Assembly: GCA_902618535.1 (NCBI GenBank)
Contig: CACNAV010000009.1
Coordinates: 1-59,017, forward strand
DNA length: 59,017 nucleotides
Reading direction: 5' to 3'
DNA from: an uncultured Alphaproteobacteria bacterium
GTDB lineage: Bacteria; Pseudomonadota; Alphaproteobacteria; Methylaequorales; Methylaequoraceae
In this document: positions 18,801 to 28,015 of the stretch, one piece after another
How positions within the stretch are numbered: position 1 is the stretch's first letter
How the letters are laid out: every line of letters starts with the position of its first letter
Translations under genes and position numbers: made by a program
Notes under the pieces: generated by a model
What the model saw: only the letters and a program-made list of their open reading frames with translations
Database searches by the model: none
Told to the model about the DNA's origin: nothing

Positions 18801-19374
18801 CCATTTTTTTAAAGGCTTCAAACCTGTGATCTTGTAGAATTTTTTTTTTATGGAACATTTCACCAAAGGTCTTTTTCGAGTTTCGAGGAATAAAAAAGGG
18901 GTCATACCCAAAACCATTTTCTCCTCTTGGAGGCCATACTATTTTTCCGTTTACTTCTCCTTTAAAAATACTGATCTCCGAATTTTCTGACTTTAGTGCT
19001 AAAACACAGTGAAATGTAGCAGAAAAGTTATTTTTTTTTTTAGTCTCAGAATATAGTTTTTCCATAGCTTTTGACCATCCACCAAGTTTTTTGGCATATC
19101 TTGCAGAATAAATACCTGGTGCATGGTTTAAACTTTTAATACAGAGACCTGAATCGTCCGATAAACCGATGGAACCATCTGGAACAGTTTTAACTTTTAT
19201 TATAGCATTTTCTTCAAATGTCTTTCCTGTTTCATCAATGTCTTCAATTCCAAGCATTGATATTGTTTTAATATTAACATTATATTTTGAGAATAAAGAT
19301 TCGAACTCGGCAATTTTACCGGTATTATGAGAGGCGAGAATGATTGTTCTGTTGTTTAATTTAAATTTTTTCAA
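18775..19374 (-). CDS. rdgB: dITP/XTP pyrophosphatase RdgB
   Basis: RdgB hydrolyses dITP, dXTP and related non-canonical nucleotides to monophosphates, keeping them out of DNA. The nucleotide-binding motif ILASHNTGKIAEF is at 12-24, the metal-site GLSDDSGLCI follows, and APGIYSARYA and ENGFGYDPFFIP complete the signature. The length of 199 residues is normal. It overlaps rph by 4 bp (a common rph-rdgB pairing), and its C-terminus overlaps the convergent LpoA-like gene by 26 bp. Confidence 0.96.
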   Translation of the reverse strand: MKKFKLNNRTIILASHNTGKIAEFESLFSKYNVNIKTISMLGIEDIDETGKTFEENAIIKVKTVPDGSIGLSDDSGLCIKSLNHAPGIYSARYAKKLGGWSKAMEKLYSETKKKNNFSATFHCVLALKSENSEISIFKGEVNGKIVWPPRGENGFGYDPFFIPRNSKKTFGEMFHKKKILQDHRFEAFKKMAKFHLTDS

Positions 19375-20090
19375 ATTTTTCCTATTATTTTTTCCTGCAA
19401 GCGAAAAATTTCTTTTGTAGATTCGAAACTTAATTTAAGCATTTGATTCACTGCTTTTAAATTAAAAGTTGTTTTTTCACCAGAAATTTGAACTTCTGAA
19501 ACTCCCATTTTTTTTGCAAAAACAAAATTAGCATCGACATCCGCCATTGAGTCCTCCGTATAGTCAAGATCAACTAAAATATTGTCATTAATAATGCCAC
19601 AAGAAATTGCCGCAAGTGAATCTTTTATTGGGTTTTTCGTAAGGACGCCGTTTTTCAAAAGTTTCTTAACTCCTAGTGCTAAAGCTACATATGCTCCAGT
19701 TATACTTGCTGTTCTTGTCCCTCCGTCAGCTTGTATGACATCACAATCAATAATAAACTGCCCTGATGGAAAAGCCTTAAGGTCCAAAACTGTCCTTAAT
19801 GAACGGCCTATTAATCTCTGGATTTCAATAGTTCTGCCAGTTTGTTTCCCTTGCTTTGCTTCTCTTCTGTTTCTTGAATCTGTTGATGTTGGTAACATGC
19901 CATATTCGGCTGTTAACCAACCAGACTGTTTATTTTTTAGCCATGGGGGTACATCGGTTTCAAATGTAGCTGTACAAATTACTTTTGTATTACCAAGGCA
20001 TATCAAACATGAACCATCAGCATTAATGTTGAAGTTTTTTTTTATTGAAATTGGTCTGATTTGATTATTTTTTCTATTGAAATTTCTCAT
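19371..20090 (-). CDS. rph: Ribonuclease PH
   Basis: RNase PH is a phosphate-dependent 3'-exoribonuclease that trims tRNA precursors. The sequence carries CLGNTKVICTA, the RNRREAKQGKQTGRTIEIQR phosphate/RNA-binding stretch, RSLRTVLDL, and DCDVIQADGGTRTASITGA. At 239 residues it is full length. It is transcribed divergently from hrcA across a 46-bp gap, as in many alphaproteobacteria, and is followed by rdgB. Confidence 0.97.
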   Translation of the reverse strand: MRNFNRKNNQIRPISIKKNFNINADGSCLICLGNTKVICTATFETDVPPWLKNKQSGWLTAEYGMLPTSTDSRNRREAKQGKQTGRTIEIQRLIGRSLRTVLDLKAFPSGQFIIDCDVIQADGGTRTASITGAYVALALGVKKLLKNGVLTKNPIKDSLAAISCGIINDNILVDLDYTEDSMADVDANFVFAKKMGVSEVQISGEKTTFNLKAVNQMLKLSFESTKEIFRLQEKIIGKI

Positions 20091-20105
20091 CGTTAAATAT
20101 ATTAG

Positions 20106-20140
20106 TAATTAACACTATGATAAACTAATAAACACTATGA
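20106..20140. repeat. Direct repeat in the rph/hrcA promoter gap
   Basis: Two 15-bp copies (TAATTAACACTATGA at 20106-20120 and TAATAAACACTATGA at 20126-20140) differ at one base and are exactly 20 bp apart, about two helical turns. The second contains the hrcA start codon. This could be an operator for hrcA autoregulation; the sequence is not CIRCE. Confidence 0.4.
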
Positions 20141-21237
20141 GAAAAAAAGACAATCTAAAATTCTCTAACATTTTAACCTTTCAAAAAAAAAATTCTAAGA
20201 TTCTCGAATTAAACGAGAGGTCACGAAAAATATTTAAGCTTATTGTTGATGATTTTTTAAAAGATGGAATGCCTGTCGGTTCCAGAAAATTATCTATAAA
20301 ATTGGGAGAGAAGCTCTCCCCAGCATCAGTTAGAAACGTTATGTTTGACCTTCAAGAAGCGGGCCTATTAAAATCAAATCATTCATCGGCAGGGAGAATT
20401 CCTACAGACCTAGGCTTGAGGTTCTTTGTCGACGGTTTGCTTCAAGTCAAAAAGATTACTTCTTTACAAAGTAAAGAGATACAAGAGACGATCAGCAAAA
20501 ACTCAGCGAACCCTGACCAAATATGTAGTGATGCCGTTTCAATGCTTTCAGGTTTACTAGATTGTGCTGGTATTGTTATAGCCCCAAAATTAAATGGATC
20601 GCTAAAACACATTGAATTTGTTCCAGTTAGTAAAGATAAGGCACTTGTGATTTTAATTACTGATGATGGAATTATTGAAAATAGAATTATCTCGCTACCT
20701 AAAGGATTACCTGGTTCTCTGCTAACTGAAACAACTAACTATTTGAACTCAATAATCAAGGGCAGAACCCTTACTCAAAGTAAAAAAATGATTAATGAAG
20801 AGATTAAAAATGATAAAATTAGAATAGATAAGTTAGCACAAAAATTAATTGATGACGGAATAGCCTGCTGGGATGATGCAAGCAAAAAAACTAAACTAAT
20901 TGTGACAGGAACCTCAAAATTACTAGATGATGTTCACGCTATTGACCAACTTGAAGATACAAGAGAATTAATTGAAAAATTGGAAAACAAAAAGAATTTA
21001 ATGGGTATTATTGATGAGACGAATGAAGCTAGGGGCCTTCAAATTTTTATTGGCTCTGAGAATAATTTGTTTGGGTTAACTGGTTGTACAACAATAATTA
21101 GTCCCTTTAAAAATAAAGAAAAAGAGATTATCGGTGCAATTGGTGTTATTGGACCTATGAGATTAAATTATGCTAAGATAATTCCAGTTGTAGACTATAC
21201 AGCTAATGTTATTGGTAAAAAGTTTCAAATTACTTAG
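20137..21237 (+). CDS. hrcA: Heat-inducible transcription repressor HrcA
   Basis: HrcA represses heat-shock operons, usually by binding CIRCE and being folded by GroE. The N-terminal winged helix is clear: LNERSRKIFKLIVDDFL, PVGSRKLS, LSPASVRNVMFDLQEAGLL and SSAGRIPTDLGLRFFVDGLL. A GAF-like core follows, ending in IGVIGPMRLNYAKIIPVVDY. The 366-residue form begins about 25 residues before the usual start, but no ATG, GTG or TTG closer to the conserved region was seen. It heads hrcA-grpE-dnaK-dnaJ-dapB. No CIRCE consensus was found upstream. Confidence 0.95.
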   Translation: MRKKDNLKFSNILTFQKKNSKILELNERSRKIFKLIVDDFLKDGMPVGSRKLSIKLGEKLSPASVRNVMFDLQEAGLLKSNHSSAGRIPTDLGLRFFVDGLLQVKKITSLQSKEIQETISKNSANPDQICSDAVSMLSGLLDCAGIVIAPKLNGSLKHIEFVPVSKDKALVILITDDGIIENRIISLPKGLPGSLLTETTNYLNSIIKGRTLTQSKKMINEEIKNDKIRIDKLAQKLIDDGIACWDDASKKTKLIVTGTSKLLDDVHAIDQLEDTRELIEKLENKKNLMGIIDETNEARGLQIFIGSENNLFGLTGCTTIISPFKNKEKEIIGAIGVIGPMRLNYAKIIPVVDYTANVIGKKFQIT

Positions 21238-21251
21238 ATGAGGAGACAGTA

Positions 21252-21863
21252 ATGAATGAGCAAAGTAAAAATGAAAAGAAAGAAGGTTTGAATCTAAAAA
21301 AACAAGAAAACTTAGTAAAAGAAAAAAAGTTATCAGATAAAGATAAAAATACCCAGAAAAAAGTTAAAAACAATCAAGACGTTTTAGTCGATGAACTTAA
21401 ATTAAAATTAAAAGATACTGAGGATAAACTTCTTAGGTCACTAGCTGAAAACGACAATCTCAGAAAAAGACATGATAAAGAAATTGAAGATAACTCCAAA
21501 TATGCAATCAAAAATCTTTCTTATTCATTATTAAATGTTGCTGATAACTTACAGCGTGCATTAGAATCGATTCCCAATTCAGAAGCTAGTGGCTTGGATG
21601 ATAACGTCATTAAAAACCTTGTAATCGGAATTAAAGCCGTTGAGAAGGAGCTTATTGATTCTTTAGAAAAGCACGGAGTTAAAAGGTTTGATTCAATTAA
21701 CCAAAAATTTAACCCTGATATTCATCAAGCAGTTTCAAAGGTTCATAATGAAAAAGTAGACGGAACGATTGTAGAGGAAATGCAGAAAGGTTTTAAAATT
21801 GGGGATAGACTTTTAAGGCCTGCAATGGTTGTAGTATCCATGGGACCAGAAATAAAAAAATAG
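21252..21863 (+). CDS. grpE: Nucleotide exchange factor GrpE
   Basis: GrpE releases ADP from DnaK. The N-terminal 50 residues are charged and probably flexible, followed by the long coiled-coil helix (DELKLKLKDTEDKLLRSLAENDNLRKR) and the C-terminal beta domain with the signature KFNPDIHQAVS and GDRLLRPAMVVVS. The length (203) is normal. A GAGGAGAC ribosome-binding site precedes the ATG, and the gap to hrcA is only 14 bp. Confidence 0.95.
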   Translation: MNEQSKNEKKEGLNLKKQENLVKEKKLSDKDKNTQKKVKNNQDVLVDELKLKLKDTEDKLLRSLAENDNLRKRHDKEIEDNSKYAIKNLSYSLLNVADNLQRALESIPNSEASGLDDNVIKNLVIGIKAVEKELIDSLEKHGVKRFDSINQKFNPDIHQAVSKVHNEKVDGTIVEEMQKGFKIGDRLLRPAMVVVSMGPEIKK

Positions 21864-21994
21864 TAGAAATTCAATTTTTTAAAATCTATGTGTAAAATAT
21901 ATTCTCCCTTCTTTTGCGGGGATAGTGTTTATTAAGTCTACAATTTTTATTGGATATAGTGATTAAGAACATCGACAAAAATTTTCATTTTTTT

Positions 21995-22020
21995 CTTGCT
22001 TTCAAGGTTATGTTCATAAT
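21995..22020 (+). promoter_or_regulatory. Possible heat-shock-type promoter upstream of dnaK
   Basis: CTTG at 21995-21998 and CATAAT at 22015-22020 are 16 bp apart, roughly like a sigma-32-type promoter in the 259-bp grpE-dnaK gap. The match is loose. Start from here would give a leader of about 95 nt that includes the inverted repeat at 22047-22076. Confidence 0.2.
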
Positions 22021-22046
22021 ATAAGTTATATGCTTTATTAACATTT

Positions 22047-22076
22047 TTTAATAGTGCCTAATTTAGGGCTATTAAA
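22047..22076. promoter_or_regulatory. Inverted repeat in the dnaK leader region
   Basis: Perfect 8-bp arms TTTAATAG and CTATTAAA flank a 14-base centre that holds its own small stem (CCTA-ATT-TAGG). It lies 46 bp before the dnaK start, where HrcA operators often sit, but it does not match CIRCE (TTAGCACTC-N9-GAGTGCTAA). It could be a diverged operator or an mRNA hairpin. Confidence 0.35.
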
Positions 22077-22122
22077 CAAATTCTGTCCAATTTACTATAT
22101 GTAGGAAGAAAAGGAGCGTTAT

Positions 22123-24102
22123 ATGTCGATTATTGGAATAGATTTAGGCACCACTAATTCATGTGTTGCTATAATGGATGGTAAATCCCCTAAAGTAATA
22201 GAAAATGTTGAAGGTACCAGAACAACTCCTTCAATGGTTGCTTTTACTGATAACAACGAAAACCTTGTCGGGCAATCAGCTAAGAGACAAGCAGTAACCA
22301 ACCCTGAAAAAACCTTATTTGCAATCAAAAGGCTTATAGGACGAAGAATGGATGACCCAGCAGTGAAAAAAGATGTAGAGGTTCTTCCATATAAAATTGT
22401 TGCTGGTGATAATGACGATGCATGGGTTGAGATAGAAGGGAAAAAACATTCACCGAGTCAGATTAGCGCAATGATTCTTCAGAAAATGAAAGAAACTGCT
22501 GAAAAGTTTCTAGGAAAACCGGTCAAAGAAGCTGTTATTACTGTTCCAGCATATTTTAACGACGCTCAAAGACAAGCTACCAAAGACGCTGGAAAGATAG
22601 CTGGTCTTGATGTTAAAAGAATTATAAATGAACCAACAGCAGCGGCCCTTGCATATGGGCTAGACAAGAAAAAAGCAGGTACGGTTGCAGTTTATGATTT
22701 AGGTGGAGGTACGTTTGATATTTCTATTCTTGAAATTGGTGATGGTGTATTTGAAGTTAAAGCAACAAACGGAGACACAAAATTAGGCGGAGAGGATTTC
22801 GATAATGTTTTAATAGATTATTTTGCAGCTGAATTTAAAAAAGAACAATCAATAGATCTCAAAAACGACAAATTAGCGTTACAAAGACTTAAAGAGGCAG
22901 CAGAGAAAGCTAAAATTGAATTGTCAACATCTGCTCAAACAGAAGTAAACCTACCTTTCATAACTGCTGACTCCTCTGGTCCTAAGCATCTGAACGTAAA
23001 GCTTTCTAGATCAAAATTTGAATCATTAGTTTCTGAGTTAGTTGACAGATCAATCGAACCTTGCAAGCAGGCACTAAAAGATGCAGGGCTAAGCGCCGGT
23101 GAGATAAATGACGTCATCCTTGTTGGTGGTATGACTAGAATGCCTAAGGTCATTGAAGCAGTCAAAAATTTCTTTGGAAAAGAACCTAACAGAAGTGTTA
23201 ACCCAGACGAAGTTGTGGCACTTGGGGCAGCTGTTCAGGGCGGCGTGTTATCCGGAGATGTCAAAGATGTACTTCTGCTCGATGTTACACCACTTTCGCT
23301 TGGTATTGAAACATTAGGCGGGGTTTTTACTAAATTAATAGAGAAGAATACAACAATTCCAACAAATAAGAGCCAAGTATTTTCCACAGCTGATGATAAT
23401 CAATCCGCGGTTACAATAAGGGTATTTCAGGGTGAAAGGCAAATCGCAACAGATAATAAATTGTTAGGTCAATTTGATTTGGTAGGAATTCCTCCAGCAC
23501 CAAAGGGAACACCACAGATTGAGGTTACTTTTGATATAGATGCCAATGGGATTGTAAAAGTTTCAGCAAAAGATAAAGCAACAGGAAAAGAGCATCAGAT
23601 ACAGATAAAAGCATCCGGTGGTTTAAGCGAAGAAGATATCGAAAAAATGGTTAAAGACGCTGAAGCTAATGCTGAGTCTGATAAGAAAAAACTCGAGGCT
23701 ATTGAAGCTAGAAATAATGCAGATTCAATAGTTCACAGTACAGAAAAAAGCCTTAAAGATCATGGTAATAAAGTTCCAAAAGAAGACAAAGATAAAATAG
23801 AAAAATCCTTAGAAGAGCTTAAAAACCTTCTCAAGGATGAAAAGGCAGAGACTGCTGCTTTAAAGGAAAAAACAGATGCCTTAATTCAGAATTCTATGAA
23901 ATTAGGTGAAATTATGTATAAGGAGGCTCAAGAAAAAGCTGAGAAAGAAAAAAAGGCCTCTGAAGATAGTGGTAAAGGCAAAGCCGACACCAAGGCGAAT
24001 AAAGCTAAAAAAGCTAAAAAAGATGAAAAAGTTGTGGATGCAGACTTTGAAGATGTTACAGATAAAAAAGACTCTGATGATAATAAAGAAAAATCAGCTT
24101 AA
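22123..24102 (+). CDS. dnaK: Chaperone DnaK (Hsp70)
   Basis: DnaK is the ATP-dependent Hsp70 chaperone working with DnaJ and GrpE. The N-terminal phosphate-1 motif [13 protein letters not shown] is at 4-16, followed by the conserved [18 protein letters not shown] and VGGMTRMP motifs. The interdomain linker [14 protein letters not shown] is intact, and the lid ends in a charged Lys/Asp-rich tail. The length is 659 residues. A GGAG ribosome-binding site precedes the ATG. dnaJ starts 20 bp downstream. Confidence 0.98.
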   Translation: MSIIGIDLGTTNSCVAIMDGKSPKVIENVEGTRTTPSMVAFTDNNENLVGQSAKRQAVTNPEKTLFAIKRLIGRRMDDPAVKKDVEVLPYKIVAGDNDDAWVEIEGKKHSPSQISAMILQKMKETAEKFLGKPVKEAVITVPAYFNDAQRQATKDAGKIAGLDVKRIINEPTAAALAYGLDKKKAGTVAVYDLGGGTFDISILEIGDGVFEVKATNGDTKLGGEDFDNVLIDYFAAEFKKEQSIDLKNDKLALQRLKEAAEKAKIELSTSAQTEVNLPFITADSSGPKHLNVKLSRSKFESLVSELVDRSIEPCKQALKDAGLSAGEINDVILVGGMTRMPKVIEAVKNFFGKEPNRSVNPDEVVALGAAVQGGVLSGDVKDVLLLDVTPLSLGIETLGGVFTKLIEKNTTIPTNKSQVFSTADDNQSAVTIRVFQGERQIATDNKLLGQFDLVGIPPAPKGTPQIEVTFDIDANGIVKVSAKDKATGKEHQIQIKASGGLSEEDIEKMVKDAEANAESDKKKLEAIEARNNADSIVHSTEKSLKDHGNKVPKEDKDKIEKSLEELKNLLKDEKAETAALKEKTDALIQNSMKLGEIMYKEAQEKAEKEKKASEDSGKGKADTKANKAKKAKKDEKVVDADFEDVTDKKDSDDNKEKSA

Positions 24103-24122
24103 TTAATTATTTCGAATGCGCC

Positions 24123-25247
24123 ATGTCAAAGCGAGATTATTATGATGTCTTAGGTGTTTCAAAAGATGCTGATTCTAGCAGCCTTAAATCAGCCTATAGA
24201 AAATTAGCAATGCAATACCATCCAGATAAGAACCCTGGAGACGTAGAATCAGAAAAAAAATTTAAAGAAGTTTCTGAGGCCTATGAAATTCTTTCAAACT
24301 CGGAAAAAAGAGAAGCGTACGACGCTTACGGTCACGACGCATTCAACCAAAGTGGTGGTGGCGGTTTTTCTGACGGCTTTAGCGGTTTTGGAAGTTTTTC
24401 AGATATCTTCGAAGATTTTTTTGGTGATATGGGTGGAGGCCGGTCTTCGAGAAAACAACAACAACGTGGTCAAGATTTAAAGTATGAGGTCGACGTAGAT
24501 TTACGTGAGGCATATACTGGTGTTAAAAAAGAAATTTCATTTGATACGCTCGTAAGGTGCGATTCATGTAATGGCTCTGGTTCAGAAAAAGGCTCGGGAT
24601 TAAAAAATTGTGGTGCATGTGGTGGTTCAGGAAGAACGAGAGCCTCGCAGGGTTTTTTTACAGTCGAAAGAACTTGTTCTGCTTGTAATGGGGCAGGCCA
24701 AGTTATTACAGACCCCTGCGGAAATTGTAATGGAGAAGGAAGAAAAAGAAAAAATAGAAAGATAGAAGTAAACATTCCTGCTGGGGTTGAAGATGGAAGT
24801 AGAATAAGATTACAAGAAGAAGGAGCCGTTGGTCCTCATGGAGCAGCACCAGGTGACTTGTATTTATTTGTGAGCATGGTAGACCACCCTATATTTGACA
24901 GAGACGGTCTAAATATTTTTTGCAATGTACCTGTTTCTATTGTCGATGCCTCATTAGGTGGTTCTGTTGATGTTCCAACAGTCTCAGGTGGCAAGGTTAA
25001 AGTTAAGATTCCGTCAGGAGCGCAAAATGGAGATCAGTTTAGATTAAGTGGAAAAGGAATGCCAACTGTGAGGTCAACTCACTTTGGTGATATGATTATT
25101 TCTTTATCTGTCGAAATACCAAAAAATCTATCAGAAAAACAAAAAAAGTTGTTAAGGGAATTTAATGAGGAATTAACTCAAAAAAATAGTCCAGAAAGCT
25201 CTGGTTTCTTTTCTAAGGTTAAAGACTTCTGGGAAGGATTGACTTAG
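24123..25247 (+). CDS. dnaJ: Chaperone DnaJ (Hsp40)
   Basis: DnaJ stimulates DnaK ATP hydrolysis and delivers substrates. It is a full type I protein: a J domain with YHPDKNPG (about 32-39), a Gly/Phe-rich linker (71-110), and four CxxCxGxG zinc motifs ([32 protein letters not shown]). The C-terminal substrate-binding domains follow. The length is 374 residues. It sits between dnaK and dapB, an order common in alphaproteobacteria. Confidence 0.98.
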   Translation: MSKRDYYDVLGVSKDADSSSLKSAYRKLAMQYHPDKNPGDVESEKKFKEVSEAYEILSNSEKREAYDAYGHDAFNQSGGGGFSDGFSGFGSFSDIFEDFFGDMGGGRSSRKQQQRGQDLKYEVDVDLREAYTGVKKEISFDTLVRCDSCNGSGSEKGSGLKNCGACGGSGRTRASQGFFTVERTCSACNGAGQVITDPCGNCNGEGRKRKNRKIEVNIPAGVEDGSRIRLQEEGAVGPHGAAPGDLYLFVSMVDHPIFDRDGLNIFCNVPVSIVDASLGGSVDVPTVSGGKVKVKIPSGAQNGDQFRLSGKGMPTVRSTHFGDMIISLSVEIPKNLSEKQKKLLREFNEELTQKNSPESSGFFSKVKDFWEGLT

Positions 25248-25255
25248 GGATTCTA

Positions 25256-26035
25256 ATGAAAAAAATCAAAATAGGTATCTTTGGACCTAAAGGAAGAATG
25301 GGTGAAAGCATTCTGGAACAAATTAAAAATTTTAGTGAGTTAAAACTTTCCAGCTTATGCGAGAATAAAAAACATTCAATTGTAGGCAAGGAACTTGCGG
25401 GAATTTTAGTTCACTCTGATTTAAAGAAATTAGTTAATGAATCAGACGTAATTATTGATTTTACTATTCCTGAGGCGACAATAAATTTATTGGAAGAATT
25501 AAGAAAAAGTAAGAAGAAAACAGCAGTCGTAACTGGAACAACTGGATTTACAAAAAGTCAGGAAAAAAAGTTTTTAAAATTATGCAAAGGTTTAAAAATT
25601 CTTCAATCATTTAATATGAGCTTGGGAATTAATATTCTTAAAGAATTAGTAAAAAAAACAGCAAAAATCATCTCAGAAGAATCCGACATTGAAATTAGTG
25701 AAATACATCACAATATGAAGAGGGATGTGCCATCTGGCACAGCATTAACACTTGCAGATTCTGTTAATGAAGGAATGAAGGTGAAAAAAAAAAATAGCTA
25801 TAGATTACAATCGACTAACTTACTTAGAAAAAAAAATGAAATAGGTTTTTCTTCGGTCAGAGGTGGAGATGTGGTAGGAGAGCATTCAGTTTACTTTTTT
25901 ATGGATGGTGAAAGAATTGAATTAACACATAGGGCAGTAGATAGAAAAATATTCTCAAATGGTGCTTTAAAAGCTGCAACCTGGATTTTTAATAAAAAAC
26001 CTGGTATGTACTCATTAATAGATATGTTAGGTTAA
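25256..26035 (+). CDS. dapB: 4-hydroxy-tetrahydrodipicolinate reductase DapB
   Basis: DapB reduces hydroxy-tetrahydrodipicolinate in the lysine and meso-diaminopimelate pathway. The nucleotide-binding loop IGIFGPKGRMG is at 6-16. The catalytic segment EIHHNMKRDVPSGTAL has His151, His152 and Lys155. TGTTGFT and MSLGINIL are also typical. The length is 259 residues. It starts 8 bp after dnaJ and is probably read from the same transcript. Confidence 0.96.
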   Translation: MKKIKIGIFGPKGRMGESILEQIKNFSELKLSSLCENKKHSIVGKELAGILVHSDLKKLVNESDVIIDFTIPEATINLLEELRKSKKKTAVVTGTTGFTKSQEKKFLKLCKGLKILQSFNMSLGINILKELVKKTAKIISEESDIEISEIHHNMKRDVPSGTALTLADSVNEGMKVKKKNSYRLQSTNLLRKKNEIGFSSVRGGDVVGEHSVYFFMDGERIELTHRAVDRKIFSNGALKAATWIFNKKPGMYSLIDMLG

Positions 26036-26039
26036 TTTT

Positions 26040-26588
26040 ATGAAAAAGTTAAAGTTATTTTGCGTTCTTTTTTGTTCTTTATTTGCATTTTCTTGTGAGG
26101 AAAAAATATCTGAAGATGACTTAAATTCATACAAATCGATCATGGATGTAAGGCTTGGTCATCTAGGTAACGCTATAATAATTCAAGGACGTTTATTAGA
26201 TGCATTTAACCTTAGAAACGACAGAGCAGACGAAGATCATTTTAAGGAAGCTGAGGAGTTGGTAAAAGGAAATCTTGAGCTTTTTGGAAGACCTGACGAG
26301 CTTAAGAAATTATCTATTCCAAGTTCTGGAAAGCTGAGAAAAATTCACAGTTCACTGATAGAAGCATCTGAACTTCTCATTCAAGCTAGCAACGCGTTAG
26401 AAGACAACGCATGGTTAGGTGGTTCAGTGAGTTATGCTGAGCGAAACCTTGAAATTGCGCGGGTAAATTTTCAAACCGCAATTAAAGAAATATATGCAAT
26501 TGACGATGATAAAGAAGTTAAACCAGCCATGGAACCTCAAGAATATGAAGTAGGTGAAAAACCAGAAAGATTTGATTTTAAAAAATAA
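26040..26588 (+). CDS. Predicted lipoprotein of unknown function
   Basis: The N-terminus is a lipoprotein signal peptide (KLFCVLFCSLFAFSC, Cys19). The remaining 163 residues are mostly helical and acidic, with a stretch at about 110-150 that looks like paired helices (LIEASELLIQASNALEDN and SYAERNLEIARVNFQTAI), and a charged C-terminal tail. I do not recognise the family. It begins 4 bp after dapB and ends flush against the convergent EamA gene. Confidence 0.75.
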   Translation: MKKLKLFCVLFCSLFAFSCEEKISEDDLNSYKSIMDVRLGHLGNAIIIQGRLLDAFNLRNDRADEDHFKEAEELVKGNLELFGRPDELKKLSIPSSGKLRKIHSSLIEASELLIQASNALEDNAWLGGSVSYAERNLEIARVNFQTAIKEIYAIDDDKEVKPAMEPQEYEVGEKPERFDFKK

Positions 26589-27482
26589 CTATTTAAGTTG
26601 TCTGTTAACTAAAAAACCACCAATTACGATTAATAGAAAACCAGCTATTAAATTTAAAGTAAACACCTCCTCTAAAAAAATGTATGACCAAAGGAAACCA
26701 AAGCAGGGTATTAAATAATTACTCTGACTTGCAAAAACAGCCGACTTACTCTCTATAAGCTTAAAGAAAATTGAAATAGCTATACCGGTACATAAAACTC
26801 CTAACAAACTTGCTGAGATAAAGCTTTTTAATGTTATGTTTGAAACAAGGACGGAAACTTGGTTATCACCCATAAAAAAAAGAAAAATGGATAAAGGAAT
26901 AGAAAAAAAAGCGGCAACTCCAATCGAGGAACAAGCTAACTCAAATGAGGCGTTTTCTTTAACAGTTTTAACCCAGTTTGCTGAGAAGGCATAAAATATT
27001 GAAGAAAATATTATAAGTAGTGGATAAAATAAATTACTATTTGGAACCGATTCATGGTTAGGTTTTAAAAAAATGATCATGCCTAAAAAACCCAAGACTA
27101 GACCATTTATTGTTTGAATTTTAAACTTTTCTTTAAAAAAATTTAAAGAAATTAATAAAGTAAAAAGGGGCATAGTACCTATCAATGTAGAGGCGATTAA
27201 ACTGTCAACATGTAATTGACTCCAGCTTATTAAATTAAAAGGTAAAACATTTCCAAACAAAGCTATAATAATTAGGTCTTTTTTATTATTTTTAAAAAGT
27301 TTCTTAATCTTAACTAAATTACAAAAAAAAAGAAGAATTGCGGACGCGATTATTAATCTGTAAGACGTTAATAAAACAGGATGAATTGAATCAACACTTA
27401 GTTTTATAAATATAAAAGAACTTCCCCAAATAGCGGATAATAAAAAAAGACCAAAATAGCTGAGATAAAAATTGAAATTAAT
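26589..27482 (-). CDS. EamA/DMT-family transporter with a non-canonical start codon
   Basis: This is a drug/metabolite-transporter-superfamily permease with two EamA repeats, about ten membrane segments in all. The reading frame is open back to a stop upstream of 27500, and the conserved first helix (LLSAIWGSSFIFIK) is encoded at about 27403-27444. No ATG, GTG or TTG occurs in frame before the TTG at 27260, which would remove roughly the first 75 residues and two helices. An ATT at 27482 or a CTG at 27491 is where a start would be expected (about 297-300 residues). The upstream gene ends at 27494, so reinitiation is plausible. Substrate unknown. Confidence 0.7.
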   Translation of the reverse strand: MNFNFYLSYFGLFLLSAIWGSSFIFIKLSVDSIHPVLLTSYRLIIASAILLFFCNLVKIKKLFKNNKKDLIIIALFGNVLPFNLISWSQLHVDSLIASTLIGTMPLFTLLISLNFFKEKFKIQTINGLVLGFLGMIIFLKPNHESVPNSNLFYPLLIIFSSIFYAFSANWVKTVKENASFELACSSIGVAAFFSIPLSIFLFFMGDNQVSVLVSNITLKSFISASLLGVLCTGIAISIFFKLIESKSAVFASQSNYLIPCFGFLWSYIFLEEVFTLNLIAGFLLIVIGGFLVNRQLK

Positions 27483-27493
27483 GTTTGTCAGAG

Positions 27494-27967
27494 TTAAGCC
27501 TTGGCAGTTGTTTTATACATTAGAAGAGCTTCATTTATTCTTTTCATTAATTTTTTTTTATCATTTAAATTTAAGAATGCTCCTAATAAAACAACCTTCT
27601 CTTTGGATTTAAGAACAAGTTTATACTCATTCGGTGAAGTATTTAATAGATCTACTTTTGTCCAATAGGGCTCAAGACTCCATTTTTGTGCTTTTCCTGA
27701 TGGAAAGACTCTCGTAATTACTAGGTTAGATTTAAAAAGCTTAAGGTTTTCGAAAATTTCTCCTTTTTTATAATTTATTTTAAAGGCTAAATATAAAAGA
27801 AGCACATCTAAACCAAGAAAGCCAAAAACAGGCCAAGCACCAAGGCTCCAAAAAAAAACTCCAATAGAAAAGAAAATGATGCTCACAATTATCATAAGGT
27901 TTCTAAAGTTTTTTTTTGATAAGCTTCTGTATGGGAGAACAGTTATATCGAGAAAATTATTTGTCAT
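27494..27967 (-). CDS. DUF2244 membrane protein
   Basis: This is a 157-residue protein with two adjacent hydrophobic helices (about 24-65: LMIIVSIIFFSIGVFFWSL and FGFLGLDVLLLYLAFKI), followed by a soluble beta-rich domain containing a WSLEPYW motif. This matches DUF2244, a family of unknown function often found beside nth in alphaproteobacteria, as here. Divergent nth starts 48 bp away. The EamA gene follows immediately. Confidence 0.82.
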   Translation of the reverse strand: MTNNFLDITVLPYRSLSKKNFRNLMIIVSIIFFSIGVFFWSLGAWPVFGFLGLDVLLLYLAFKINYKKGEIFENLKLFKSNLVITRVFPSGKAQKWSLEPYWTKVDLLNTSPNEYKLVLKSKEKVVLLGAFLNLNDKKKLMKRINEALLMYKTTAKA

Positions 27968-28015
27968 AAGATTATATAGAATTTTTTTTTTATATTTTAA
28001 AGCTATAATTTAAGA

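Noticed and set aside
21900-21950. Terminator hairpin after grpE
   Set aside because: Only a 4-5 bp stem with a long loop can be drawn and no T-run follows.
23906-24106. Lysine-rich frame over the 3' end of dnaK
   Set aside because: It is a frame shadow of the charged DnaK C-terminal tail.
26589-27260. TTG at 27260 as the true start of the EamA gene
   Set aside because: It would delete the first two helices, while the upstream in-frame sequence clearly encodes them.
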